In this document: piece by piece, positions 1 through 7,287 of the stretch
Numbering within the stretch: the stretch's first letter is position 1
Layout of the letters: every line of letters begins with the position of its first letter
Source: Colimorpha sp045597845
Lineage (GTDB): Bacteria; Bacteroidota; Bacteroidia; Bacteroidales; P3
Reading direction: 5' to 3'
Assembly (NCBI GenBank): GCA_045597845.1
Contig: JAZLKZ010000022.1
Location: forward strand, 1-20,784
Length of the DNA: 20,784 nucleotides
The notes under the pieces: generated by a model
Databases searched by the model: none
Seen by the model: the letters and a program-made list of their open reading frames with translations, nothing else
What the model was told of the DNA's origin: nothing
Made by a program: the position numbers and the translations under genes

Positions 1-19
1 GAAAATAGAAGAAAATTCA

Positions 20-27
20 TATATTTG
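20..27 (+). promoter_or_regulatory. Bacteroidetes -7 box (TATATTTG)
   Basis: TATATTTG fits the Bacteroidetes TAnnTTTG -7 consensus and lies about 125 nt before the start of the AlbA_2-domain gene. The -33 element would fall at or beyond the window edge, so only half the promoter can be judged. The leader between box and ATG holds a short palindrome (ACTTC-AC-GAAGT near 60-71) and is otherwise featureless. Confidence 0.4.
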
Positions 28-151
28 CCGCGTTGTTCACTTTGAATTTTGGCTAACGGACTTCACGAAGTTCAGAGGAATGGCGCAAAAATGCTAAAAA
101 TAGAAGTCCCCTTATTTTATAATCAAATAATCAACCTAACAAGCAACAATC

Positions 152-2482
152 ATGGCACAAACAAACAAGAGCATTCCCCTATGGCTCGACATCAACCCAG
201 AACTTATTGACCAGAACTTCGAGAAAGTCATTGAATACCTGAAAAACAGCGACAAGGCAGACTCGTTCTACAAAATCACATTGGACATTTTGGACAAGAG
301 ATGCAAGCAACTCCTTGAAACCTTGAAAACAAGGCCTGTTTATTACGGTGAATCGATAGAGCAAGATCGGGACAATCTGACATTTGAGACTCGATTATTG
401 GCCACTATCCTATTATCCAATTCAGAGATGGACATCGCTTCAAAGAAAAGGATATTCCTGCCACTGCTCAATCTACTTGGGCTCTTGGTGCCTGCCGACC
501 TTTGTGGCGACCTTCTGATGCTTATGGTCGACAACATCATTTTGGAAGACGACCCAAGGATATTATTCAACTGGGACGACATCATCAATTTTGAGCCCCA
601 GATATTAGCACACAAGATTATCAACAGCGCGACTTTCGAGAATGCGAGATCGGCCGAGCTCAGTTTCGAAGGCAAGGGCACTTTATCGGTTGCCAACGAC
701 ACGCTTGGCATCACCGCGATGAACGAAGACAACACAAAAAGCAAACGATTTCTCCTAGTCCCATCCATGGAAATATTGGACGGCAAGATCAGCCTGTTCA
801 CCATGAAAAAAGACAAACTAAAAACCACCGTCGAGAACAACATCGACGCTATGGAGAAATTCACAAAAGATTTCGTATTCGAACAGCAAACAGTAAAGCC
901 ATCGAAAGACCGTCTCAAAAAAGTGTATAACGATGGCGACATCCTCAATGCAAAAGTGGTCTCCATCACCAACAACGAAATCCGGGTAAGGAGTTCCGAC
1001 CCTGACTACGACACCATTGAAGGCCGGATTGTCATTTCGGAAGCGAATATCCTGTTTTACGGTTATCACGATTTCATGCAATATCTCCATGTGAACGACG
1101 ACATTGAGGTGGAATTGGAAAGTTACGACAAACGGACGTTTTCCATCAAGACCTGCTTTGTCAGGTATCTCATCGAAGACATGCTCAAGGCCCGAGAGCA
1201 CGTCGGCAAGATATCTGTCGCCCGTGTAATGAACATTGCGACGAACAAACGAGGAGACAAACAAATCGATTGGATGACCGAAGACGGCTATGCCGTACAC
1301 ACTCCCTACGACGAGCGGTTCTCGCGCGACAGTTTCGGGAAAGTCAAAATCGTCAATCTTGGCACCGGACCCTATTATGGCTACATCAACGCCATAGTGA
1401 TTGGCGAGACCACCGAGTATTTCAACATGGCCAAGGTCAAACAGGAAATGATTGAGGGCTTCGTCTTTGAGCCTTCATGGGATGAAGAGGCCAAGAAGAC
1501 CATGCTCAACGAAGGCAGCATCCGCGACTTGATTCGCATGATGATAAGGTACCAAAAGACCGTTGTCAGCCCAACAGAACGGTTCAGGGTGCTCTGCATC
1601 CTGAAAATCATGGCATGCCTTATCGACTCGGAAGAATACGTCTCATACATCAGCTTCATCATGGACTACCTGAAGCAGCTCATCCTATTTGCCAAGGGCG
1701 ACTACAACGTCATCGAGGAGATTGAGCCGGCGCACGGCTTCGAAGACATCGACGTGGTGAAAGTGAGATGCGACATCGTGCGCATCCTCAAGGCATACGG
1801 GCACGAAAGTGATAACGAGGTGCTGGAAAGCATTATCAAAGAGAGCAACGACGAGATCCTGACCAAAATTGCAAAACTGACACTCTCGTGCAACAACATC
1901 GGCGACATTATTCCCGCAGCCACCCGAAACATCATCAAGCAAGAAATCACCAAAAGTCTGTCGGTGGAGACTTCCGACGAGACCAACCTCGACGAAGAGA
2001 ACGGCATTTATCTCGGCATTGAGGACCGTCACCAGGAGTTCAAGACATCGTTCGTCTACCCGCCCGACTACAACATGCTACCCAACTATTACCTCCAAGA
2101 AAAGAACATTTTCAAGGTGCTTTGTGGCTTCCTGAACACACAAGCTGGCGGCACTCTATATATAGGCGTTTCAGACTTAGGATACATCGTTGGTTTTGAA
2201 GCCGATATGGTATATTTGAAACTAGGTACGATTGATGCCTACATGAGGTTCATACAAGACGAGGCCAAGAAATATTTTGATGTCAACGAACTTGCCATGT
2301 TCCAGATGAAACCCATGTACGACGACAAGGTGCTTTCAATTAAAGTCGACCCGTATGAAAGCGGCATCGTAGAAATGAATGGCGTTGCCTACATTCGCGT
2401 CAACAACGAAACCTTGGTGATGAGCGAAAAGATGAAAAAGCGAATGAGAGCGAAAAAACTGTTCTCAAAAGCGAAACAATGA
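152..2482 (+). CDS. AlbA_2 / Schlafen-like putative DNA-binding protein with S1-like middle region
   Basis: This is a 776-residue cytoplasmic protein with no signal peptide. Its C-terminal part (about residues 622-750) matches the AlbA_2 (Schlafen AlbA-like, formerly AAA_4) pattern: a HQEFK strand motif near 628, then FLNTQAGGTLYIGVSD near 660-675, and a late AYIRVNNET segment. Residues about 262-335 (GDILNAKVVSI through DIEVELESYDKRTFSIK) look like an S1/OB-type RNA-binding fold. The N-terminal 250 residues are not recognised. AlbA_2 domains are known in putative regulators and in nuclease-like Schlafen relatives, so nucleic-acid binding is a fair inference, but the cellular role is unknown. 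The gene appears monocistronic, with a tRNA following after 100 nt. The ATG at 152 was chosen because it gives the longest frame and follows a plausible promoter. Confidence 0.75.
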   Translation: MAQTNKSIPLWLDINPELIDQNFEKVIEYLKNSDKADSFYKITLDILDKRCKQLLETLKTRPVYYGESIEQDRDNLTFETRLLATILLSNSEMDIASKKRIFLPLLNLLGLLVPADLCGDLLMLMVDNIILEDDPRILFNWDDIINFEPQILAHKIINSATFENARSAELSFEGKGTLSVANDTLGITAMNEDNTKSKRFLLVPSMEILDGKISLFTMKKDKLKTTVENNIDAMEKFTKDFVFEQQTVKPSKDRLKKVYNDGDILNAKVVSITNNEIRVRSSDPDYDTIEGRIVISEANILFYGYHDFMQYLHVNDDIEVELESYDKRTFSIKTCFVRYLIEDMLKAREHVGKISVARVMNIATNKRGDKQIDWMTEDGYAVHTPYDERFSRDSFGKVKIVNLGTGPYYGYINAIVIGETTEYFNMAKVKQEMIEGFVFEPSWDEEAKKTMLNEGSIRDLIRMMIRYQKTVVSPTERFRVLCILKIMACLIDSEEYVSYISFIMDYLKQLILFAKGDYNVIEEIEPAHGFEDIDVVKVRCDIVRILKAYGHESDNEVLESIIKESNDEILTKIAKLTLSCNNIGDIIPAATRNIIKQEITKSLSVETSDETNLDEENGIYLGIEDRHQEFKTSFVYPPDYNMLPNYYLQEKNIFKVLCGFLNTQAGGTLYIGVSDLGYIVGFEADMVYLKLGTIDAYMRFIQDEAKKYFDVNELAMFQMKPMYDDKVLSIKVDPYESGIVEMNGVAYIRVNNETLVMSEKMKKRMRAKKLFSKAKQ

Positions 2483-2521
2483 CTCTTTTTGAAAGCCAGA
2501 AGCGAAAAAATGACCTCAACA

Positions 2522-2552
2522 TTGAAAGGGAAACAAAAACTTCCTATTTTTG
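2522..2552 (+). promoter_or_regulatory. Promoter of tRNA-Arg
   Basis: TTG at 2522-2524 and TATTTTTG at 2545-2552 are separated by 20 nt, matching the Bacteroidetes TTTG-N19-21-TAnnTTTG layout. Transcription would begin near 2559, about 24 nt before the mature tRNA. Confidence 0.65.
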
Positions 2553-2582
2553 CAGCCCATAATGAGATTAACTTTCGCTTGA

Positions 2583-2657
2583 GGACCCGTAGTTTAATGG
2601 ATAAAATAAAGGATTCCGGTTCCTTAGCTCAGGGTTCGATTCCCTGCGGGTTCACCA
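2583..2657 (+). tRNA. tRNA-Arg, anticodon CCG
   Basis: The cloverleaf can be folded by eye. The acceptor is GGACCCG (2583-2589) with CGGGTTC (2647-2653), allowing one G-T pair. The D stem is GTTT/AAAT with a GG-containing loop. The anticodon stem is AAGGA/TCCTT around the loop TTCCGGT, placing CCG at 2616-2618, which reads the Arg codon CGG. The T arm is CAGGG-TTCGATT-CCCTG. The discriminator is A2654 and the CCA end (2655-2657) is encoded. No integrase or attachment-site duplication is seen next to it. Confidence 0.95.
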
Positions 2658-2690
2658 ATGAAAAAGCCAAGCCAGCTTGGCTTTTTCATT
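2657..2690. terminator. Bidirectional terminator shared by tRNA-Arg and the Smr gene
   Basis: A perfect 15-bp inverted repeat (arms 2657-2671 and 2676-2690, loop CCAG) starts on the last base of the encoded CCA. Each strand has a T5 tract inside the distal arm. The right arm also contains the stop codon (2688-2686, minus strand) of the convergent Smr/DUF2027 gene, so one hairpin serves both transcripts. Confidence 0.85.
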
Positions 2691-3774
2691 GTTTATCCGT
2701 AATAATCACATCGATAGCCCCGACGCCGAACTTGGCGATGCTGGCCATGCGGTTTTCGGTGTTCTTATAGTCCTTCAAGGCCTCGATGATGGCATTCTTC
2801 AGCACGCCGTTGCCCACACCATGGATAAAAGTCACCTTGTTGTATTCGGCAGCGATAGCACTGTCGAGCATCTTCTTGAAATAATCGGTCTGGATCTTGA
2901 ACATATCGTGGCTTGAAAGACCAAGAATGTTGTCGACCAACTCGCCGATGTGCAAGTCAACGACAGCCTCACCTGGAGCCACCCTATGTTTGTCGATGGG
3001 CGATTCCTTCTTCACCAAATCCTTGGCAGGCGCTTGTGAGCCGACGCCTTCCTTTAAAATCTTGGTGAAATCACTATCACCATGCTTCAATGCGATGAGC
3101 TCAGAGAGGCAAATCATCACCGACTTCTCACCCAAAACGCCAGAAGGCAGGTAACTACCTTCCTTAAAGAATCGGCCAGGACGCAGCGAAAAAGGCGCAT
3201 TCAGCGGGAGCAACAAACTATCAGATGACTCAGTGGTCAAAATAGCTTGCACCACGCCATTGAGCCAATACTCGAGGTCGTCGCGCGAGATGGTCTCGAT
3301 GACGATTTTCTCGTATTTATCGACTTGGCCGTAGTCCACATTGGCGAACTTGTCTTCCTCCTTGATGGTGAACGTGTAGAGCATCTCGTAGGGCGTATGG
3401 TTGACCAGCACCACATCGAGCGGACCTGTGAGGAGCCATTGCTGCTCATGAGGCACAAAAGCCATATAAACGCCTTCCTTCTCAGCCTCCTTAGCATAGC
3501 GACGCAGGCCTCCCTTTCGGGCCTCTTCGGCCTGCTGTTGCTTCAGCAACTCCTGGCCTTGGACCTCTTTCTGCACCTTGTCGACCGTCTGTTGCTGCTT
3601 GCTAGGAGCAGGCATGGAACGGTAGTCAAGCACCAAATCCGTAATCAAAGTCGGGATTTCGAAGCCGTCTTCCACTTCGACCATCACCATACGAGAGTCT
3701 ATGATTTTCGTAATCTTTCCTCCACCAACGGTGCTGAGGAAATTCACTTTATCTCCTATCTTAAAGTCTGCCAT
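2686..3774 (-). CDS. Smr domain protein with DUF2027 region
   Basis: A 362-residue cytoplasmic protein. The N-terminal 60 residues (DFKIGDKVNFLSTVGGGKI onward) form a small beta-rich KOW-like module. Residues about 75-260 match the DUF2027 region common in Bacteroidetes, including a basic, Gln-rich linker. Residues 273-362 are an Smr domain with the DLHIGEL entry motif and HGVGNG at about 318-323, the expected nucleic-acid/nuclease loop. Smr domains occur at the C-terminus of MutS2 and in stand-alone endonucleases, but the MutS ATPase is absent here. The ATG at 3774 is preferred over an upstream in-frame ATG at 3816, because the latter lies before a -7-like box at 3802-3795 and adds residues unlike the conserved MADFKIGDKV start. 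Its role (ribosome rescue, recombination or other) cannot be read from sequence. Confidence 0.85.
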   Translation of the reverse strand: MADFKIGDKVNFLSTVGGGKITKIIDSRMVMVEVEDGFEIPTLITDLVLDYRSMPAPSKQQQTVDKVQKEVQGQELLKQQQAEEARKGGLRRYAKEAEKEGVYMAFVPHEQQWLLTGPLDVVLVNHTPYEMLYTFTIKEEDKFANVDYGQVDKYEKIVIETISRDDLEYWLNGVVQAILTTESSDSLLLPLNAPFSLRPGRFFKEGSYLPSGVLGEKSVMICLSELIALKHGDSDFTKILKEGVGSQAPAKDLVKKESPIDKHRVAPGEAVVDLHIGELVDNILGLSSHDMFKIQTDYFKKMLDSAIAAEYNKVTFIHGVGNGVLKNAIIEALKDYKNTENRMASIAKFGVGAIDVIITDKQ

Positions 3775-3794
3775 CGTTTTTCTGATTAGGTCGG

Positions 3795-3802
3795 CAAAAT
3801 TA
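3795..3802 (-). promoter_or_regulatory. -7 box for the Smr gene
   Basis: On the minus strand the sequence reads TAATTTTG, matching TAnnTTTG, 20 nt upstream of the chosen Smr start. It lies only 23 bp from the oppositely oriented TATCTTCG box at 3825, making a compact divergent promoter region of 88 bp. No convincing -33 element was found. Confidence 0.5.
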
Positions 3803-3824
3803 CACATTTTTGGCAAAATTTTTG

Positions 3825-3832
3825 TATCTTCG
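3825..3832 (+). promoter_or_regulatory. Probable -7 box for the MbnP-MbnH-radical SAM operon
   Basis: TATCTTCG has one mismatch to TAnnTTTG and lies 30 nt before the ATG at 3863. The sequence CAAGGAGAA just before that ATG resembles a Shine-Dalgarno site. Confidence 0.4.
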
Positions 3833-3862
3833 CCGCTGAATTGAAAGAATCAAGGAGAATTC

Positions 3863-4798
3863 ATGAAGAAAAGACTCTGGTTCATATTAATCCTCGCACT
3901 GACGGCCTTGTACTCCTGCAACAAACCAAGAGAGCAAGCCGACTTTGACCTTTTGGTTGACTATCATATCAACGAAGGTCCATTGCTGCTCGACACCCTA
4001 TGCTACACCAACGAAGCAGGCAACACCTTTCTCATCACAGAAGTGCAATGGTTCCTTTCCAACATCGAGTTGAAAAACGAGACTGGCAATTGGACCATGC
4101 TTCATCAGCGTGGCGTTTCCGACACTTTGGACCTCTGTCGTTTCTTCTACATCGACACCAACATCCCAGAATCGCAAACACTGCATGCCAAGCCTGTGAA
4201 TGTGGGGCATTACAACGCCATACGATTCACTTTCGGATTGGACGAAAACGATAACTACACCGGGCTTTTCAACGACCTACCTGAGTCGGAGATGTTTTGG
4301 CCCGACATGTTGGGTGGAGGCTACCATTACATGAAACTAAATGGGAAATACGTGAACGAAGAAGGTCGGCTTGCGCCTTTGGCCATTCATCTCGGCATTG
4401 GGCAAAACGAGGAATGCACCCAGTTTTACCAAAACTACTTCATCGTTGAGATTCCCATTGACCTTACCATTAAGGCCAACCATGAAAACCAAATCCATCT
4501 TGCCATGGTCATCGACAACTGGTTCCGCAACCCGCACACCTACGATTTCAATGTATGGGGCAGTCATATCATGCAGAATCAGGAGGCGCAAAGAATGCTT
4601 AACGTCAATGGCAACGACGTCTTCAAAATCATCACACAATCGGACAATAAACACACAAGCATGAACATAGGCGAACATACGGAGGAAACATTCAGAGCAC
4701 TCATGAAAAAAGCAACTCCTAAACCTGGTTTCTGGACTTGGCAAAACGTGAAAACGACGATAGCGCAAATCCACGGCAAAGACAAGGAGCAATCATGA
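3863..4798 (+). CDS. MbnP-family lipoprotein, probable copper-binding partner of the dihaem protein
   Basis: A 311-residue protein with a lipoprotein signal: MKKR, a hydrophobic stretch, and LYSC placing the lipidated Cys at 19. The body resembles the MbnP family: an early DxxVDYHINEGPLLLDTLCYTNEAG segment, FLITEVQWFLSNIEL at about 57-70, the GHYNAIRFTFGLDEN strand at 115-129, and MFW followed by GGGYHYMKLNG at 144-161, which corresponds to the Trp-rich MFW...GY..LEG signature. Known biology: in methanotrophs MbnP binds copper after its partner MbnH oxidises a conserved Trp to kynurenine. Candidate tryptophans here are W146, W63 and W220. The stop overlaps the ATG of the dihaem gene (ATGA), the classic MbnP-MbnH pairing. 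Family assignment is fairly secure. Copper binding and kynurenine formation are inferences. Confidence 0.8.
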   Translation: MKKRLWFILILALTALYSCNKPREQADFDLLVDYHINEGPLLLDTLCYTNEAGNTFLITEVQWFLSNIELKNETGNWTMLHQRGVSDTLDLCRFFYIDTNIPESQTLHAKPVNVGHYNAIRFTFGLDENDNYTGLFNDLPESEMFWPDMLGGGYHYMKLNGKYVNEEGRLAPLAIHLGIGQNEECTQFYQNYFIVEIPIDLTIKANHENQIHLAMVIDNWFRNPHTYDFNVWGSHIMQNQEAQRMLNVNGNDVFKIITQSDNKHTSMNIGEHTEETFRALMKKATPKPGFWTWQNVKTTIAQIHGKDKEQS

Positions 4799-5841
4799 AA
4801 AAAAACGTGTTCATATTGTTTTTGATTTTGCTCGGTATGGCCGGCTGTATTCCAGAGCACGGCCCCACATACCTAGCCACTCCTTACGATTTGTCGCAGC
4901 CTTCTTACTTCCCCACGAAAAACAACATCCCTGCCGACAATCCCATGACCGAGGAAGGCGTAGCTTTGGGCAGGAAACTCTTCTACGACTCACGTTTATC
5001 CGGTCGCGACGGTACGGATGGCATCCGCAGCTGCTCCTCGTGCCATCACCAGGAAAACAGCTTTGAATATGGCGCCCCAACTAACACCCATCATGCCATG
5101 TTGCCGCTTATAAATTTGGCATGGAACCGCACTGGTTTGGGCTGGAATGGTGGCGTGGCCACTTTGGAGGACATGGTGTTGGCGGCGGTCACCAGTCCCG
5201 TGGAGATCAACGCCGACACCAACCAGGTAGTAAAATACCTGCAGAAGACTGACGACTACCCTGAGATGTTCGAGAAAGCCTTCGGCAGCAGGGAAATCAC
5301 CTTTGTCAATGTGGAAAAAGCCATTGCACAATTTGTGAGAAGTTTGGTTTCTTCCGACAGCAAATTCGACCGTTATCTGTTAGGCGAAGAAGAACTTACC
5401 GAAGACGAGATGGCTGGTTATGAACTTTTTTGCACAGAAGAGGGCGCCGACTGCTTCCACTGCCATGGTGGTGGGGGTCTGGCTCTGATGACCACCAACC
5501 TGTTTTACAACAACGGCCTGGACGACGAGTTCAATGACCCCGAAGACCGTTCGGCCGTCACGGGAAGCCATTGGGACCGTGGTGCCTACAAAGCCCCTAC
5601 CCTACGCAACATCGCCGTTTCGGCACCTTACATGCACGATGGGCGCTTCACTACCTTGGACGAGGTCATCAACTTCTATAGCGAAGGCGTGAAGGATTCC
5701 GAGAACATCAACCCGCTGATGCACCATGTGATGGACGGCGGAGTGCAGCTCACCGATTTGGAGAAAGCGCAATTGAAGGCCTTCCTCAACACTTTGACGG
5801 ATGAGACGTTTTTGAACAACACAGATTATTCCAGGCCATGA
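4795..5841 (+). CDS. Dihaem c-type lipoprotein of the CcpA/MauG/MbnH superfamily
   Basis: A 348-residue protein starting at the ATG that overlaps the previous stop. It has a lipobox LLGMAGC with Cys 18 lipidated, so it is periplasmic and membrane anchored. There are two haem c attachment motifs, CSSCH at 80-84 and CFHCH at 220-224. The superfamily signatures RKLFYDSRLS (60-69), SPVEIN (134-139) and APYMHDGRF (277-285) are present. The Met at 280 occupies the place where bacterial cytochrome c peroxidases carry a Met ligand and MauG a Tyr. On its own it would be called a cytochrome c peroxidase. Paired with the MbnP-family gene, it more likely acts as an MbnH-type oxidase that modifies that partner. 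It would need the cytochrome c maturation system, which is not in this window. Confidence 0.88.
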   Translation: MKKNVFILFLILLGMAGCIPEHGPTYLATPYDLSQPSYFPTKNNIPADNPMTEEGVALGRKLFYDSRLSGRDGTDGIRSCSSCHHQENSFEYGAPTNTHHAMLPLINLAWNRTGLGWNGGVATLEDMVLAAVTSPVEINADTNQVVKYLQKTDDYPEMFEKAFGSREITFVNVEKAIAQFVRSLVSSDSKFDRYLLGEEELTEDEMAGYELFCTEEGADCFHCHGGGGLALMTTNLFYNNGLDDEFNDPEDRSAVTGSHWDRGAYKAPTLRNIAVSAPYMHDGRFTTLDEVINFYSEGVKDSENINPLMHHVMDGGVQLTDLEKAQLKAFLNTLTDETFLNNTDYSRP

Positions 5842-6890
5842 CCTATCCATGGGGCGACAACCGGCGGTTCAACAGCTACAGCAACTACTTCACGAAGCAG
5901 TTCGGGGGACGTGTGCAGAAGATCAGCATCGACGCGGGCTTCAGTTGTCCCAATCGCGATGGCAAAATCAGCACAGGTGGCTGTACCTTTTGCAGCAACG
6001 AGGCTTTCAACCCATCGTATTGTCGGCCCGAGAAGTCTATCAAGCAACAGATTGAGGAAGGAATAGCGTTTCACCAAAGGCGTTATCGCAGGACGAATAA
6101 GTATTTGGCTTATTTTCAGCCGTTTTCGAATACTTATAAGCCGTTGGAGGAGCTGAAAAGCATCTACGAACAGGCTTTGGAAGGCATAGATACACTCGCC
6201 TCACCGTGCATGTCATACCGACCGACGGAAGGAGAGAGAGTATCTATGCACGACGAGTCTCGGTATGACATGTCGTCCAAACCACAGATTGTGGGCATTG
6301 TCATTGGCACACGCCCAGATTTGGTTGACGAAGCTCTTTTGCAATACCTCAATGAGATACAGAAAACGCACTATGTCATGCTGGAATACGGCGTGGAGAG
6401 CGTTTACGACGAGACTTTGAAATGCGTCAACCGAGGGCACGACTTCGCCACGGCTGAGAAAGCTATCCGCATGACGGCCGACTATGGCATCCCTTGTGGA
6501 GCGCATTTCATCTTCGGCCTGCCTGGAGAGACCAAGAACATGATGCTCGATGCCGCCGACATCATTTCACAACTGCCATTGACCACGGTCAAATTTCACC
6601 AACTGCAAATCTTCAAAGGCACCACGATGGCCACGGAATACCTTGAGCATCCCGATCATTTCCATCTCTTCGATCTGGAGGAATACATCGACTTCGTCAT
6701 CGACTTTGCCGAGCGGCTCAACCCTGACATTGTCATTGAGCGATTTGCTGGTGAAGTGCCACCACGTTACCTGGTTTCTGAACCCTGGATGAAGCTTCGA
6801 TATGACGAGGTGTTGGCCCGCATTGAAAAGCGCATGGAAGAACGCGAAACTTGGCAGGGGCGGTACTATCAGGATATCACCCCTGCATAA
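5838..6890 (+). CDS. TIGR01212-family radical SAM protein (YhcC-like) with an internal insertion
   Basis: A 350-residue cytoplasmic radical SAM protein. The iron-sulfur ligands sit in C37-x11-C49-x2-C52 (CPNRDGKISTGGCTFC), the spacing typical of YhcC/TIGR01212 proteins. Other family segments are AYFQPFSNTY (91-100), VIGTRPDLVDE (155-165), LEYGVES and GAHFIFGLPGETK. The substrate of the family is unsettled. Family members are usually about 300-320 residues. The extra length here comes mainly from residues about 117-147, an extraneous stretch between EQALEG and KPQIVG that coincides with a palindromic DNA element (separate entry). The ATG overlaps the stop of the dihaem gene (ATGA), so the three genes are translationally coupled. 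Confidence 0.88.
   Translation: MTYPWGDNRRFNSYSNYFTKQFGGRVQKISIDAGFSCPNRDGKISTGGCTFCSNEAFNPSYCRPEKSIKQQIEEGIAFHQRRYRRTNKYLAYFQPFSNTYKPLEELKSIYEQALEGIDTLASPCMSYRPTEGERVSMHDESRYDMSSKPQIVGIVIGTRPDLVDEALLQYLNEIQKTHYVMLEYGVESVYDETLKCVNRGHDFATAEKAIRMTADYGIPCGAHFIFGLPGETKNMMLDAADIISQLPLTTVKFHQLQIFKGTTMATEYLEHPDHFHLFDLEEYIDFVIDFAERLNPDIVIERFAGEVPPRYLVSEPWMKLRYDEVLARIEKRMEERETWQGRYYQDITPA
6186..6278 (+). repeat. In-frame palindromic element inside the radical SAM gene
   Basis: The segment encoding the extra 31 residues holds a perfect 13-bp inverted repeat, CATGTCATACCGA (6209-6221) against TCGGTATGACATG (6260-6272). It also holds a second inverted pair, TAGATACACTC (6187-6197) against GAGAGTATCTA (6236-6246) with 10 of 11 pairing, and GTGCAT (6206-6211) against ATGCAC (6246-6251). 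It has no stop codon in the coding frame and its length is a multiple of three. The boundaries are inferred from where family-like protein sequence resumes. It resembles small intergenic palindromic repeats or the protein-coding palindromic elements described in Rickettsia. Confidence 0.6.
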
Positions 6891-6932
6891 TAAAAAGAAT
6901 CCGCCAAAAGCCTCTTCAATTCAGAAAAAGCC

Positions 6933-6940
6933 TATCTTTG
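6933..6940 (+). promoter_or_regulatory. -7 box for the inhibitor-protease operon
   Basis: TATCTTTG is a perfect Bacteroidetes -7 element 42 nt before the inhibitor ATG. No TTG is seen at the usual -33 distance. Its presence indicates that the inhibitor and protease form a unit separate from the radical SAM gene, 91 nt upstream. Confidence 0.6.
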
Positions 6941-6981
6941 TGCCAAATCACGAGTGCCATTCACAACAACACTACATCTAT

Positions 6982-7281
6982 ATGAGAAAGAGAATCAAAC
7001 TAAAGGCCGGAGATACTCGCACATTTGAGTTGGAAAGTCACGAAGGAGGGGGATATCTGTGGTCGATCGTCTCAAATGACGAGTGCGTCAAAGTGCAACT
7101 CTCCAAAAAGACACCTTCGCAAGACAACGAATTGCGACCTATCGGAAAGAGCTTTCCGGTTTTGGTTGAAATCAAAGCCCTTTCCGAAGGACAAGCCATC
7201 GTCGTTCTCGAAGAAAAAAGGCCTTGGGAAAAAGACACTAAACCATTGAACACATGTAGAGTATATATCACCATAAAATAG
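6982..7281 (+). CDS. Chagasin-like (I42) cysteine protease inhibitor
   Basis: A 99-residue, all-beta-looking small protein. It carries the loop pattern of the chagasin/ICP family: EGGGYLWSI at 21-29 in the place of the NPTTGYxW loop, a central RPIGKSF loop near 52-58, and the terminal RPWE motif at 80-83 after a GQAIVVLEEK strand. These three loops bind the active-site cleft of papain-family enzymes in characterised chagasins. The gene lies 6 nt upstream of a papain-like protease, a strong contextual match. No signal peptide is visible, unlike many secreted bacterial ICPs. The ATG at 6982 follows a perfect -7 box, and an earlier in-frame ATG at 6802 lies inside the radical SAM gene and is rejected. 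Confidence 0.78.
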   Translation: MRKRIKLKAGDTRTFELESHEGGGYLWSIVSNDECVKVQLSKKTPSQDNELRPIGKSFPVLVEIKALSEGQAIVVLEEKRPWEKDTKPLNTCRVYITIK

Positions 7282-7287
7282 CGCATC

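Noticed and set aside
343..975. Open frame of about 210 codons on the minus strand inside the first gene
   Set aside because: It lies opposite the 776-aa gene, is low-complexity Ser/Leu-rich, and has no promoter or family signature.
2583..2657. tRNA as an integration site for a mobile island
   Set aside because: There is no integrase next to it, no repeated tRNA 3' end elsewhere in the window, and the flanking genes look like ordinary chromosomal genes.
2489..2770. Open frame of 93 codons on the plus strand after the first gene
   Set aside because: It runs through the tRNA-Arg gene, its promoter and its terminator, so it cannot be a real coding region.
4738..4794. Upstream start for the dihaem lipoprotein
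   Set aside because: It would add 19 charged residues ahead of a clear lipoprotein signal peptide, while the ATG at 4795 gives the expected MKK start and the ATGA overlap.
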